Source: Aquatica leii
Lineage: Eukaryota; Arthropoda; Insecta; Coleoptera; Lampyridae
Direction: 5' to 3'
DNA length: 64,000 nucleotides
NCBI GenBank assembly: GCA_035610365.1
Contig: CM069432.1
Coordinates: 82,340,520 to 82,404,519 of the forward strand
In this document: piece after piece, positions 1-11,764 of the stretch
Layout of the letters: each line of letters starts with the position of its first letter
How positions within the stretch are numbered: the stretch's first letter is position 1
The notes under the pieces: model-generated
What the model saw: the letters and a program-made list of their open reading frames with translations, nothing else
The model's database searches: none
Told to the model about the DNA's origin: nothing
Made by a program: the position numbers and the translations under genes

Positions 1-205
1 ACTTGAAAAAATAATTGCAAATATTTTATTAAAATAAGTAGTTATAAAATTAAAACATACTCTACACAAAAATGAAATTCTAACAAAAACATTAATCCCA
101 AATGAATCTTTAAACAATAGCGGAACAGTAACTTACAGCTAATAGCAAAATGCGAACTTATAGTCATTACACACATATTTGTAAAAAACGGATATATGTA
201 ATAAG

Positions 206-2241
206 TTATAATACGGTTTTATCAAAAGTTATGGAAAATTCAAAATGACCACGTTTGTCCTGTTTTGGTTCTTGCAAGACCCTGAACACATCGTTTTCAT
301 TAACTTCATCAATGTCCTCTGTTGCTGGCCATACAAAATAATGGGTTTTTCGTCGTAGAAATTTAACTGTTACAGTTTCACCTGATTTTTCCAAGACTTG
401 TCCAACATAACGTTTTAAAGACTTTTTGGTTGAATACGTAACTAGCACCCACGATCCAATTGTGACAATGGTGTTAAAATCATCACTTAGTTCTTCTTCT
501 TCTATGAAGGGCCCAGTTGAGGAATCACTATCATGGACAGAAAAATCACTCTCATCTGTGGTGCTTTCTTGGCGTTCTTCACACTTGTTTGTTTGGCTTT
601 TAGATTTGTTTTTCGAGTCGTATTTTTCTGGTTCAACTCCCGTAGGTATTCTTCTCTAGTAATTATTTCAGCTGTATTACTATGTATCTTAGAACGTTTC
701 TTGATATTGGTAGGTCTTCTTTCAATCTTTTGCAACAAAAGGTTTTCAAAAGATACTTTTGGTCTTTGCAAAGAATGTCCTAAGTCTAATCCTGAAACGT
801 CTGTAACTGCTGTGTTTACAGGTGTTGCTTCCTGAAGCACTTCTAGTTGGAATGTTATCCGATACATTCTCTTTATTTGCAATTGAATCTTTATATTCTT
901 GCAGATCTGCAGCTTTAAATATATCTTCTTTAATTATCCTTCTGTTGGTAGGATATATACCAGTTAGTTCAAATCCTTTTTAATTATTATACTGACAAGT
1001 CTCTCCACACATTACCGAATACTATTGAAAAATCTGCTTTTCCTAATGACTGACCATACTGTTTTCTTTGCCAAATTGTCAACAACTCATCCCATCGTTT
1101 TTTCAGTACATTGAACACAGCAGAGTCCAGCGGCTGAATAATGTGGGTAGATTGTGGAGGTAACTTTAGGAGAGTGATGTTTTCAGCAGTGGCTAACTGA
1201 ATTAAAGGAATAGAGATGGGGGATATATGACCGGCGAGAATTATTAGCAAAGGTCGTTCTTTAGGACAACTTTTTAAGAACATATACTTGAACCAGTGAA
1301 AAAAGGCATCTTCAGTCATCCATCCATGTGGTGTCGCTCGATATCCAGTGCCAGGATATGCCTCCGAAGGCATCCAGGTGTCCCATAAGTGTTTTGCTTT
1401 GTATAAAATGTACGGAGGTAATTTTTCACCATCTGCTGAGACGCAAAATAGCACTGATGTATTTGTTTGTCCTGTACCAAAAGTGCTTCTGAAAACTGCT
1501 TTATTCTTTGTTGAAACCACTTTTGTTGAATTAGGATCATGACATATTGATGTCTCATCTAAGTTAAAAATCTGATTGGGTTTATAACCTATTCCTAACT
1601 CTTCTAATGTTTTCTAGCAAGTCAAAGAAACCATATATTATGTTAGGTTGAGTTTGTTCTGTTCTTATAATCTGCCGCTTTATGGGGCGCTTGCAGGAAA
1701 AATTCCATCGTTTACTAAACCCAATGAACCAGTCTTTCCCTGGCCTGCTTTCTTTAAAACGATTAGGCACATTATTTTTAGTTAAATAAACATGTACTAA
1801 ATCTAATATTTCTCTACGAGTCAGTCCAAAACCCCACTTATTCATGGTTTCAATATTTTCAGCCAACTTGCGCTCAGTTTCTAAACTTAATTCAATCGGT
1901 CTTCCAACAGAATTTTTCAAACATTTGGGCCTATTCTTCCAACCTTCTATATTAAGAATAAGTGTAGAACGTGGAATGTTACATTCTAATGCTGCTCTCT
2001 TCACTGTCCATCCATTATCAACTAATTGAATAGCCTTTGTTATGTCATTTTTAGAATATAATTTTTGTTTTGTTGATGCCATTTTGCTTTTAGGTAGACT
2101 TGTAAGTATCCTGGAATAGACAAAAACTAGTAAGGTAGGTATATAGTACATGTAGTGTAAAGAAATACCAGTGTCACAATTATCATACAAAAAAGTCACA
2201 ATTAAACCATCCTTAATAAAAGTGTAGTGTATTTGTGACAC
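206..2241 (-). pseudogene. pogo/Tigger-like DDE transposase, broken
   Basis: Remnant of a cut-and-paste transposase of the pogo/Tigger (jerky, CENP-B-like) group. In gene order, 2085-1620 encodes an N-terminal psq/CENP-B-type helix-turn-helix region beginning MASTKQKLYSKNDITKAIQL. A one-base frameshift near 1615 then shifts the frame into the DDE domain (about 1590-987), where the first catalytic Asp is in NLDETS near 1556. The second catalytic position, normally in a LDGH motif, reads LAGH here, so the active site appears lost as well. The C-terminal tail (882-206) has at least two more frame changes and contains an acidic stretch and a basic region ending near KTVL. No terminal inverted repeat is visible on the left, so the element probably starts outside the window. 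Family assignment is confident; the exact subfamily is not. Confidence 0.85.
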
Positions 2242-2617
2242 TACTGCTATTTTATGTACTCAACATTTTTAGGTTAACTGTAACATTAATCAAGATTATT
2301 ATGATGCTATATGTATTTATACAGTGTTGTGACGTATCTAGATACAAGTATCTAGATACAGTATCTAGATACTTTTGGAGTATCTAGTTACATATCTAGA
2401 TACACTGGATAAAATGTAACTGTATCTGTATCTAGATACATTTTTCGTAGTATCTGAGTGGTTTAGATACTTAGATACTTTTTCTTGCTCAAATTGTAAA
2501 TTATACAAGTTTTTAGTAAACACTGCGGTAGTTTTTTCTGTCAGTTCATCATGTACATTACAATTTGAATTTGGAGACTTTGTATTCGGTGTTTTATGAT
2601 TGCAATTCTTTCAACAT

Positions 2618-2912
2618 CGCCAATTCTAATGGAATTCTACCAAATTTAGAGATTTTATGTAGTAGCGGGTATTTTGTGAGTATTATAAACTGTTGTGGAA
2701 TTTTGGGGAAAACCGTGTATGAACCTACGTTTTATATAATTAAGTATTACTTGAGAAATGTGACGTGTTAGCATTTATGCCATCAAACCAAATTCATACT
2801 TAAAAAAAAAAAAACAAATTTAAACTTTGTAGAACTATGAGTACAATTGTGGTCATTGTGGAACTTTTATAGTTTATGCAGGGAATCGCGACAAAGTCAA
2901 TTGGCAACACTG
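2618..2912 (+). repeat. dispersed hAT-derived repeat, copy 1
   Basis: This stretch matches 23732-23985 in the same orientation. Shared blocks include TTTTATGTAGT near 2650, TTAGCATTTATGCCA near 2768 and GGGAATCGCGACAAAGT near 2881. The right end TTGGCAACACTG (2901-2912) is the reverse complement of the left end of the other copy, so the family probably has CAGTGTTGCCAA termini. The left end of this copy is degraded. Confidence 0.6.
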
Positions 2913-3106
2913 AATTTCTTCATCAGCTCAAATAAAGCAAAGAAGTGGAGAAACTTTTTAGTGTTAGTAGTTTACTATTAACTCTACGTCGAAATATAAT
3001 GACGAGACATTTAACATGCTATTAATTTTAAAACAAAATAAGATTTATTTGTAAATTTGTATTTTTTTATGTGATTAAGGTTGATAAGGTAATGTTTTGC
3101 TTAATA

Positions 3107-3200
3107 CCCAGGCAGCACACTGACGTCATATGACGACACTGACACGTCTTAATGAAGTCTCGTAATTTTGACGTCAATGAGACGTAATGTGCTGCCTGGG
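3107..3200. mobile_element. 94-bp MITE with CCCAGGCAGCACA termini
   Basis: Very small palindromic element. It has 13-bp perfect terminal inverted repeats, further imperfect pairing inside, and repeated GACGT motifs. It is flanked by ATA on both sides (3104-3106 and 3201-3203), a plausible 3-bp target duplication. It sits inside the hAT element at 2322-3430 and is therefore younger than it. Confidence 0.75.
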
Positions 3201-3545
3201 ATACAGTTATTGTGTTTTTAGATGAACTAAAGAGACAATTTTTTAAAATTTTATTTTATGATTTTGTTAAAAATGTATCTGACATGTATCTAGATACTCT
3301 CTTAAAGTATCTGTAACTGTATCTAGATACTTTTTTTGAAAAAGTATCTTATCTGTATCTAGATACAATTTATGAAAAGTATCTGTATCTGTATCTAGAT
3401 ACTAGAAAAAAAGTATCTGTTACAACACTGTATTTATAGTACAACAGATTTGAAAATATGTTTTATATAACGGAAGCATCAAATTTCTAAGCAAGCTGTG
3501 TTAATTTAACAATTTTGAATGAAACAAAATCGAATATTTGCTTAC

Positions 3546-3606
3546 CTTGATGTCACTACAAACACATTCGCGCGCGTTCCACATGCTACTGCGTTCAAAC
3601 AGCTAC
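3546..3606 (-). other. candidate 5' non-coding exon of the pogo-like transposase
   Basis: A 61-base block with good splice borders: acceptor TATTACAG before it and donor AAG/GTAAGC after it. The next strong acceptor downstream on the minus strand is TCTATTCCAG at 2111, just before the transposase ATG at 2085. The implied intron (about 2111-3545) contains the whole hAT-like insertion at 2322-3430. This is inferred from splice signals only. Confidence 0.35.
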
Positions 3607-3732
3607 CTGTAATACCAAGTCGACGTGCATTAATGGCGCAGATTTTAAATTAATATTAAGTGTCACAATTAACTGTATGTCACAATTTGGCTAGTGCGCT
3701 GTAGTAGTTTGTAGTTATTAACTACAACTTAC

Positions 3733-3985
3733 TCAACGCTACAATTTGTTCTGCCAAACGTTTCAGGCAAATCGTTTCTTGTTTCAGAAAGATCTGTAAA
3801 GATTCCTTGAAATTGTTCATTATGATATTGATCGACGCTGAAACCATAAAATTAAAATAAAAACAAACAATTTTGGGCAATTTCCTATCAAACCTGTAAT
3901 TCAACTGCTTAATCTTTTGCCAACGCATTTTGCTTGCTTTGGCTTTTTTATTCCGCTTCCGATTAACTGATACGCTTTTCGGCAT
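3733..3985 (-). CDS. two small exons of an unrecognised gene
   Basis: Exon 1 (3985-3894, 92 bases) starts MPKSVSVNRKRNKKAKASKM, a strongly basic N-terminus. It ends TTACAG/GTTTGA. A 56-bp intron ends TTTTATGGTTTCAG, and exon 2 (3837-3733, 105 bases) follows, ending TTGA/GTAAGT. Splicing keeps the frame open into an acidic segment containing VDQYHNEQFQGIFTDLSE. Without further splicing the frame stops one codon beyond the second donor. The splice signals and the composition change look like a real gene start, but the protein is not recognised. The rest of the gene is not seen in the window. It could be a second gene of the neighbouring transposon. Confidence 0.4.
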
Positions 3986-5640
3986 CTTAACAACTGAGAT
4001 TTACGCTAAATATTTCAATAAAAGAATTACAGCATCGAATATAAAAATTATATAACTGACTTGATGAATTCTTAATCAAATAAGTAAAAACCACAACTAT
4101 ACATACACCTAATCACACTGTACACTTAATAAGCTCAAATTACTTCAGAGTAAAACGAAAAATGCTACCTCTTTGAATGAGAATGCATTTATTCCATGAA
4201 CAAAATTTGTTTATAATAACGGCAGAAATTATACTCAATATGATTTAAAAACTGCAAATATTCCCATCTGTCAATCAGTAGTTGAGAACGTTTTTAAAAT
4301 ATATCAGTAGTATTTTGGTAATATTGTTTAATTAATATACATGTTAGTGTCATCTCGCCGTCGTCAAGTACACTCTCCTCTCCCACTCCCATGACGGCGC
4401 GCTCTTAACACAATTAAACTGTAACTGTAAACTGGACGGTTATTAAGTAGAAAAAGGATATGTAATTTGTATTCAAATCAACTATTTTGCATTGGTTTTT
4501 CAAGAATTTGCATCAGTCAGTTAAATTTTCTTTTCTTTTTTGCAGCGTTATAGAAACATTATATGTTTTCTTTATTGTGGTAAAACAAATGCATTGGAGG
4601 CCATTTTAATTTGGTTGATTCAATTGCTTTATGTGTGTGATGAATTTCAAAATCCATTTATGTGGAATTATTAAAATTACTAAATCGACATGTCTTAGAG
4701 GAAGGCGTGACATGTAATTTAGATTCGTTTTTTTCTTTATTTCATATATGTGTAATCTTGAACACGACATTGAGGGTAATAAATAACTATTTTATGCTTA
4801 AATTTGAAGAAGATTAAAATTGAAAGTTGCTTTGTGCAGATGTTTCTTTGATAAAATAAGCTATTTAAACTACATTTCCTTTTTGTTATTTGTATATGTT
4901 TGACGTGTTTTAGAATCAATTTGTGTTAAGCTATTAAATCATTTTCTCTGCAAGTTATTTATGTAATCTCTGAATTTATTTGTTTTTTTTTGCGTTTATA
5001 ATTTGATTATATAAAAGTTACTCAAAGTTAGGACATCTTTTTGATAGTGATTCTAATGTGTTTGATAACAGGGAAAAACACCCGTATATGCATTGCCCTG
5101 TAAAATCTAATCTAATATTTTATTTGCTGTGAGGTGCAGGCATCTTGAGGTCGCAGGCTACTTCCTGATTGGACCCTGCTTGTATTTTATGAGTAATAGT
5201 GTAACTTGTTTCCATTTAGGGACAATTGCTTATCTTATGTATTAAAGTCGCGGTAGGTTGCTTCCTGATTGGACCTTACATTTAATAATATTTGTTTGAC
5301 AAATTATTGTGTGTTTATTATATATGTGTATTTTTGGTTCTTGTTTGTTCAACTAATAGCTGGGTTGCTTCCGTAACTAGTACCCACTGACAGGCCGTTT
5401 TCTTCTGTTTAATATAACGATGTGTTTGTCCACGTGTTTATGTGTGTTGGGATTTAAACCTGTCATGGTTGCTTATTTGTTTAATCAATTTAAATTTGGG
5501 GATGTCCTAATTTTCCGATGTTGATATTTTTAATTATAAATTGGTTTTTTAATAAATCTAAATTATGTAATGATCTTGCATTTACATTATGTTAGAAGGC
5601 CCGAAGGGTTTTTTTTGCTTATTCTTTTCTGCCTACTGCG
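3986..5640. other. gene-free AT-rich stretch
   Basis: No coding region is supported. The only structure noted is a pair of related blocks containing CTTCCTGATTGGACC (near 5162 and 5255), with a weaker third copy near 5362 (GGTTGCTTCCGTAAC). This suggests fragments of a repeat of unknown type. Confidence 0.6.
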
Positions 5641-6000
5641 CAGTGGCGGATCGTGGTTTTTTGTGGGCCTAGCCCGTATAACATATCTCTATAGATTCTA
5701 TACAGTACCTTTACGCCTATCTGTACTTCTGTACAGGCAATCTGTATTAATCGATAACGGGTCGATAGTATTTACGTATCGCTGGAGTACAGGTATCTGT
5801 ATACAATCTTTACCGTACAGTTACTAAATATATACTAATAAATATCGTTATAATTTTTTTGCAAAATTGTGTTTTTATATTAGTTATTATCTTATAGGCG
5901 TCGCGTCGTCTATATCACAATTGTCGTGTGTATACAGTCCTCAACATGTTTTAAACGTAAGTTTAACACTGATATTTTTAGTTTTCTTTCGTGTCCATTC

Positions 6001-6076
6001 TGGGATTCGAACCTGGTCGTCTTCTAATAGTCTGAAATTTGGGAAATCTATTGTTCTCATTGAGCCACTACAGTTA
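6001..6076 (-). repeat. tRNA-derived SINE head (Pol III A and B boxes)
   Basis: On the minus strand an A-box-like GTGGCTCAATGAG (about 6070-6057) is followed by a perfect B box, GGTTCGAATCC (about 6013-6003). The spacing is that of a tRNA, over about 76 bases. The stem pairing expected of a working tRNA is poor. A tRNA-derived SINE head or tRNA pseudogene is therefore more likely than a functional tRNA gene. Confidence 0.55.
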
Positions 6077-6534
6077 GGTATTTATACAAATCTTATAACA
6101 TCTTTTATTATTATATACATAACTATGTATAAAAACAAAAATTAAATTTAAATAAAATTCATTAAAGAGTAAAAATTGTTTATTTTCTCTAATTAAATTT
6201 AATTACAATTAAACAACAAATTTTTTTAATTTTTATGAAAATGCCTTTTGAAGTAGCTTATCGATAAAGCACAAATTTCATTATTACAGTATGTGGTGTA
6301 GACAATCCTACGAATTACCTCTTGGACACATTTGTCTGTAGTTGATTTAGTCTTCGGCTTGTCAATGTGTTGTAGTGTAATGTGCGAGTATTTAAAAAGA
6401 AAGAATATCTCGCATAAAATCGTCTACCAACTACGTTGCCAAAACAAAATTTTAGCATAAACCAACACCAAAAAAAAATATATTTTATTACTCTGTTTTA
6501 CTCTCGGACATTAACATGCGTGAAATAGGTCTGT

Positions 6535-7907
6535 CCGTTGTGACAGATACTCATTTTTTGGTACCTAGGTACAGATACAGGTACATTTATTTAAAAGTAC
6601 CTAAGTATAGGTGCAAGTACAGATTTGGCAAACGTACCTAGGTACAGGTACAGGTACAAAAAAAATGTACCTTAGCATTTCAAGTACTTTTTAGGTACTT
6701 ATTTATGATCATAGAAAATACAAATTTAGTAAACCAACTCTTATTTGTGCGATCTCATTGAAAAACGATAGAAATAATTACAGCTATAAAATGCATGAAA
6801 TGATTGAAATCAATCAACCACGCTACTATATTACTCACTGTTGATGACACACACGGTAGCTGGTGTGAATCTCAGTAAAGATATTAAAATTTATACAACT
6901 TTTGTAATTGCAGTTTATTGAGCAATGCTATATTGTTGTTTATTGTATGAAGTGCATTATTTAATAATGAAAAATAGGATTACTTATTCTTAAATGTTTT
7001 TCTTAAGGTTTTGGGACTATATTATAAGATACTGAATGGGAAGGGTAATGCATGGCAGTTTAGTCATACAGTTGACGTCGGTTAGTAAGTACTTCAAGGG
7101 ACCGATCATTTTGTACTTATCCGAGAAGACTTACTATTCGACGTACACGACACCTTAATTTTCGTTGAGGTCGTGCTTACAGCATTTATGTTATACCGTT
7201 CGTTATACCAATGGTTATACCCGTTATACTTACGTTCTCGGCTATGTTTATGTAATTTAGTATAATACAAAGTCAAATATTATTCGTTTTTAGAATAAGT
7301 CATTAAGCACGTATTGTTTATATAAGCAGAAATACGATTCGTAATAAATTTTATTATAATGTCATTGTGTTATATAATCAGTTATAATTGTTTGCTTTTT
7401 CCTAGAACTCCACAACTCTTTTCTCTAAAAATCATCTTCTATTTTATACAAATTATTACGTTTCGAAATTTATTGCATTCGGTTTGATACCCTGGCTACT
7501 CATGTTAACAGTTCGATTGCATTGTTGTAAATGATTCATCAGAGGGCTGTTTTTAAGTGTGCTGTCACGGCCTACATTTGCACTTTTAACAAGGAAGTTT
7601 TATACACATTAGCGGTACCCTTCAGGTATCATTAAGAAAAAGTTGCGTAGGTCATGTACTATTTTTGGAAGGTTTTAGTAATTTCAAATGTGATTAAGTC
7701 CGAAACAAATATATAAAGTGTACAATACAGGTACGCTTAAAAGTACCTATTTTATTAGGTACTTAGGTACAAAGGTACTTTCTAAAAAGTACCTAGGTAC
7801 AGGTAAAGGTACATAATTTAAAAAGTACCTTTCTAGGTACTTAGGTACACAAAAATTACCTAGGTACTTGTACCTAGGTACATTTACCTAGGTACATCCC
7901 AACACTG
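6535..7907. mobile_element. hAT-like non-autonomous element with TACCTAGGTAC subterminal repeats
   Basis: The right end is CATCCCAACACTG, that is, CAGTGTTGGGATG read inward. Both ends carry clusters of the palindrome GTACCTAGGTAC and half-sites (6560-6700 and 7738-7895). The layout copies that of the element at 2322-3430 with a different palindrome. The left terminus is degenerate (GTCCGTTGTGAC near 6535) and no convincing target duplication was found. There is no coding capacity. Confidence 0.65.
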
Positions 7908-10025
7908 TCCATAATAAGAAAGGTGAGAGAGAGAGATAAAAAAAAGAGATATAAAAAAACTAATACTTGTAATAAAATGTCGATTTATTGTATGACTTCC
8001 GCTATGCTCGATTACTCGATGGAGGAAGAGCATGCAAGAAACCTCCACCAGTCGTTATCTTTTCATATCCAAAATATTTAACAAACAATAAAATAAAATA
8101 CACACATGCAAATAATGTAGAAAAGAATGCAATAGATTACAGAAGTTCATATATAATGAATCTAATTTACAAATTGAATACGGAAGCTTGCTTTGATCAA
8201 AACATATTAAGAGGACCTTAATCGCTACGTTACACCTTCGCATATCATCAACTAAAACACAAGAATTGTTAAAGAGTGGACAGCTATGTCCAAGGTACCA
8301 ATGTCTCTGGATTGCGAGTACGTATGGCTAAAGTTGAAGATGCTTCGAAATTGCAACATTAGTAAAACCGGCTACCAAAGTAATCTAATCATGGCTCATC
8401 GTTTCGAGGCCGATCATAGACCGTTCTAAAGAAAACGTTCAGCATAGAACGTTTAGATTGGTTGTTTTAAATCAATCTTAGATTCATTACATACATGAAA
8501 CACATTGGGTTACTTTACAATACAATCAAGGAGGGATGATAATTCTTTAGCAATTCGAATTCAATGGAGAAAATCGTTAGTAAAATCAACAAGGCATTTC
8601 ATACATAGCATAACGTAGAATTAAGGTGGAAAAAAAATACACACAAAAAATCGCAGCAAGTTCCGTTTACAATAACAAAAAAAAACCAACATGCCTCTGA
8701 AACTACGTAGATGACGTAATCGTTTATGATTAAGTTTTCTTTCAGCCGCGAGAACAAAGAAATCGATGCGTAAACTCAAGATTGATACCTAAATTCGATA
8801 GCAAATTCCATTCAATTATTCTAATACATATTAAATCAAAATTTAATACAAAAGAACCAATTACACTAACTTTTAAATAAATTACAAAAAAAATGTCCTA
8901 CAAAAAGTAAAGAAAAATACAACAATTAAACACCAAAACTAAGACAGCGCAATCTAATTCCTTTGTCTTAAGTGAACAAAGGAAACATGTATCAATGCTT
9001 TTAAAATTAATTTTAAACTGCTATTACAAATAACATTTAATTATTTTGAATTTGAATGTATAGAATGAATTCATACCTGCAATTGCAATAGCACTATTTA
9101 CTTATTATTTTTTTTTCACCCGTAACTTTCTTTTGTTCTCTATTTCTTTGTTTCTACGACCACCGGCAATCCAAAACTACCTCCCTCATTCCCTCGGGTT
9201 TCAAAGTCCCCCTATTTTTTCCCGCAAGCGCTACGTTTTCTTAGACAAATAGCTGTGCAGGCAACCAACAATACTTGTGAAATTTGAACTGGAATATCTG
9301 GATACTACAGTGTTTTCGTGGACAACCAAGCTTGTATCCTAATAATCAGAATATAACAACAATGAATATTAAGTATGGAAAAGTACAAACCTTCGGGTTT
9401 TCCTTCGGCTTCTTTACAAATCCGTTGACTATGAAGAACCTTTTTAAGGAATCCTGCAAATAATTCCTTGTTAGAAACAAATCATGTAAAAATTCAATTC
9501 AAAAATTGTCATTTTATCACTTAAGGTTCAATAACCTCGCAATTTAATATGAATTCGTACACCTGATTAAAGTAACTATTAATTGTACGTACTTACTTGA
9601 AAATAATATTGACAATTTAAATCAGAGAAACAAGCACAAACAAAATATAATAACAACAATGACGAATTGGCGTCGGAGGTTTTTCTGTGATTAGATTAAA
9701 CCGATTAAAGTGTCACAGCTGATTACCGAACGCATTTTTGTACACTGCGCAATGTGACGTCATGTTCATAACAAAACAAGTATAGGTGAAATCGAGAACC
9801 TGTAAAGATTTGGTAAAGATAATATCGCAAGAAAAATGTATCGAATGTATTTATCGTATCTATACAGGCTAATTAAAGATTCACAATTGGCGATTCCGTA
9901 TAGACTAAATAAAGAAACGATACATTTCCTGTAGATTTTAAAACAGTATCGATTGAATACATCATTCTATACCGAATCACTATAGACATTTCGTTACTGT
10001 ATCGATGTGTTATACGGGAGGCTAA
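7908..10025. other. gene-free stretch
   Basis: AT-rich with no supported gene. The end near 9800-10018 contains several CGATAC/GTATCG motifs and finishes with TGTTATACGGG, the approximate reverse complement of CCCGTATAACA at 5673. Confidence 0.55.
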
Positions 10026-11764
10026 CTAAATTTCTGAAGCCTCTCCCCATGAGAAACTACCTAACCATACATTTTTAGAATATCTAGCTTTTGGACATTT
10101 TGAACCATAAAACGAGGTATTGAGATGAATCCGTTTAAATTTAAATAGCATTAAAGACGATTTTCTATCTTCTCTACTTGCCCAGTCAGCGTCGGCGTAA
10201 CCTATAATGTTTTCAGAGTCAGCTGTATAACTTAGTTCTAAGTGACGTGTACCCTTTAGGTATGTTGACACCCGCTTTGCCATGATCCAATGCTCATCAC
10301 TAAAACATGTGTTAAACTGACTTAAATAGCTGACGGCATACATAATGTCAGGACGTGTACACACGTGTACATCAGCGATCGGATCAAACTTTGATAGGGA
10401 ACATTACTAACCATTTTACTCTTCTCCATTTTACGTCCTTCAATTAAAGGAGTTGATGCAACCTTAGCATCAGACATCCCAAATTTTTCCAGCAATCGGT
10501 CAATATACTTCGTTTGACATATTTGCATTTTTAAATCACAAACATTTATTGAAATGCTTAAAAAATCTATTATTGGTCCTAGATCTTTAATTCTAAATTT
10601 CTTAGACACCAAACACTTAATTTTTTCTTTTTCATTTTCATTATTTGAAATAGCAAGAAAAGTATCCACATAAATAGCTAGTATTAAATGTGAATTGTTA
10701 ACGCATTTAAAAAATATGCATGGCTCATAACTACGCTTTTGAAAACACATACTTAATAAAAAGTTTTCTACCTCCTTGTACCACACTCTAGATGATTGCT
10801 TTGAAACATAAAGTGCTTTCTTAAGCAAACATACTTTAAGTCCTTCGTAACATCCCTCTGGCAATTCCATATAAATACTTTCATTCAGACTTCCATGCAA
10901 GAAAGCAGACTCAACATGTAAATGACCTACTTTTATTTTGCATCTTACAGCTTAAGCCAGCAATAATCTTAAAGTGCTAAGTCTAATAACAGGAGAAAAA
11001 GTCTCCTTATAATCTAGTTCATATTTTTGGGTAAACTTTTTAGCAACTAACTTAGCCTTAAATCTAACGTTTTTATCGCTATCAAACCTAACTTAAAAAA
11101 CCCATCCATTTTTTACTACATTTGTATCAAGAGGTCTATCTACTAAAATCAATGTCTTATTAAAATTTAACGAATTTATTTCCGATTTTATAGCTTTTTC
11201 CCACTTACTCGCATTGCTAGATTTCCGAGCCTCAAAAACTTTACTAGGTTCTACGTAACTTGAACAAGCATAATATAGTTCAAAATTTGGAAACGATACC
11301 TGTTTCCCTGTCTCTGACAGGGTACCTTCTTTCATCACTTGTATCTGTCAATATGGTCAGAGGTGCTCTAGTCTCTTCAACAGCAGAATTTTCTTTTTCT
11401 TGATTTTCGAGGGTACTTGCTTATCCAACCTCATTTGGATTTTGTAACATCACCATCGGCGAACCATGACTGTTGGAAACCACTGAATCGTCTGCATCAA
11501 CACTGTCGGGAACAAACGACCAAATACTACCAAATCAGCTTTATCATTGCAACCCTCAGCACTAGCCTCTCTTGTTTTGTTGAAGTTACTTGGGCCAACA
11601 GTTTCCTTCTTAAACATCATATCCCGACTTCTTACAACCTTTTGCTGTGATGGAATCCAAACTCTGAAACCATCATTTTCATGGCAATAACCTACAAAGT
11701 GACCAGGTGTACCTTTATTGTCCCACTTGTTTCTTCGTTCAGTGTATGTGTGTGTACATTGCAA
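10026..11764 (-). pseudogene. Ty1/copia retrotransposon Pol remnant
   Basis: Degraded copia-type Pol on the minus strand, in four pieces with frameshifts. 11764-11450 is the integrase-to-RT linker, with the typical GHFVGYCHENDGFRVWIP pattern. 11338-11093 is the start of the RVT_2 reverse transcriptase (ASKWEKAIKSEINSL). 10900-10322 is the RT core, where the catalytic YVDD reads YVDT, losing one Asp. 10364-10026 is the start of RNase H (GYADADWASREDRKSS). Gag, protease and LTRs are not seen. The copy is clearly inactive. Confidence 0.85.

Larger units (their letters stand above)
2322..3430. mobile_element. non-autonomous hAT-type element with TATCTAGATAC subterminal repeats
   Basis: Complete 1,109-bp element. 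The ends are CAGTGTTGTGAC on the left and, reverse-complemented, CAGTGTTGTAAC on the right. It is flanked by a perfect 8-bp target-site duplication, TATTTATA (2314-2321 and 3431-3438), as expected for hAT transposition. Both ends carry clusters of the palindrome GTATCTAGATAC and its half-sites (2333-2480 and 3275-3420). These are probably binding sites for the transposase that mobilised it. There is no coding capacity. It contains two further repeats, at about 2618-2912 and at 3107-3200. Confidence 0.9.

Noticed and set aside
2333..3420. TATCTAGATAC clusters as a satellite or protein-binding array of the host
   Set aside because: They lie precisely within hAT-type ends with an 8-bp target duplication, so they are subterminal parts of a transposon.
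6001..6076. Functional tRNA gene on the minus strand
   Set aside because: A and B boxes are good, but cloverleaf stems do not pair convincingly; a SINE head or tRNA pseudogene is more likely.
5570..6145. Two open frames of 85 and 92 codons
   Set aside because: Low-complexity translations without domains, overlapping repeat sequence and a tRNA-like block on the other strand.
7988..8243. Short open frames on both strands
   Set aside because: Random open frames in AT-rich DNA; no splice, domain or conservation clue.
10322..10900. Host gene with an RT-like protein
   Set aside because: Clear copia RVT_2 wording with frameshifts and a mutated YVDD; a transposon remnant.
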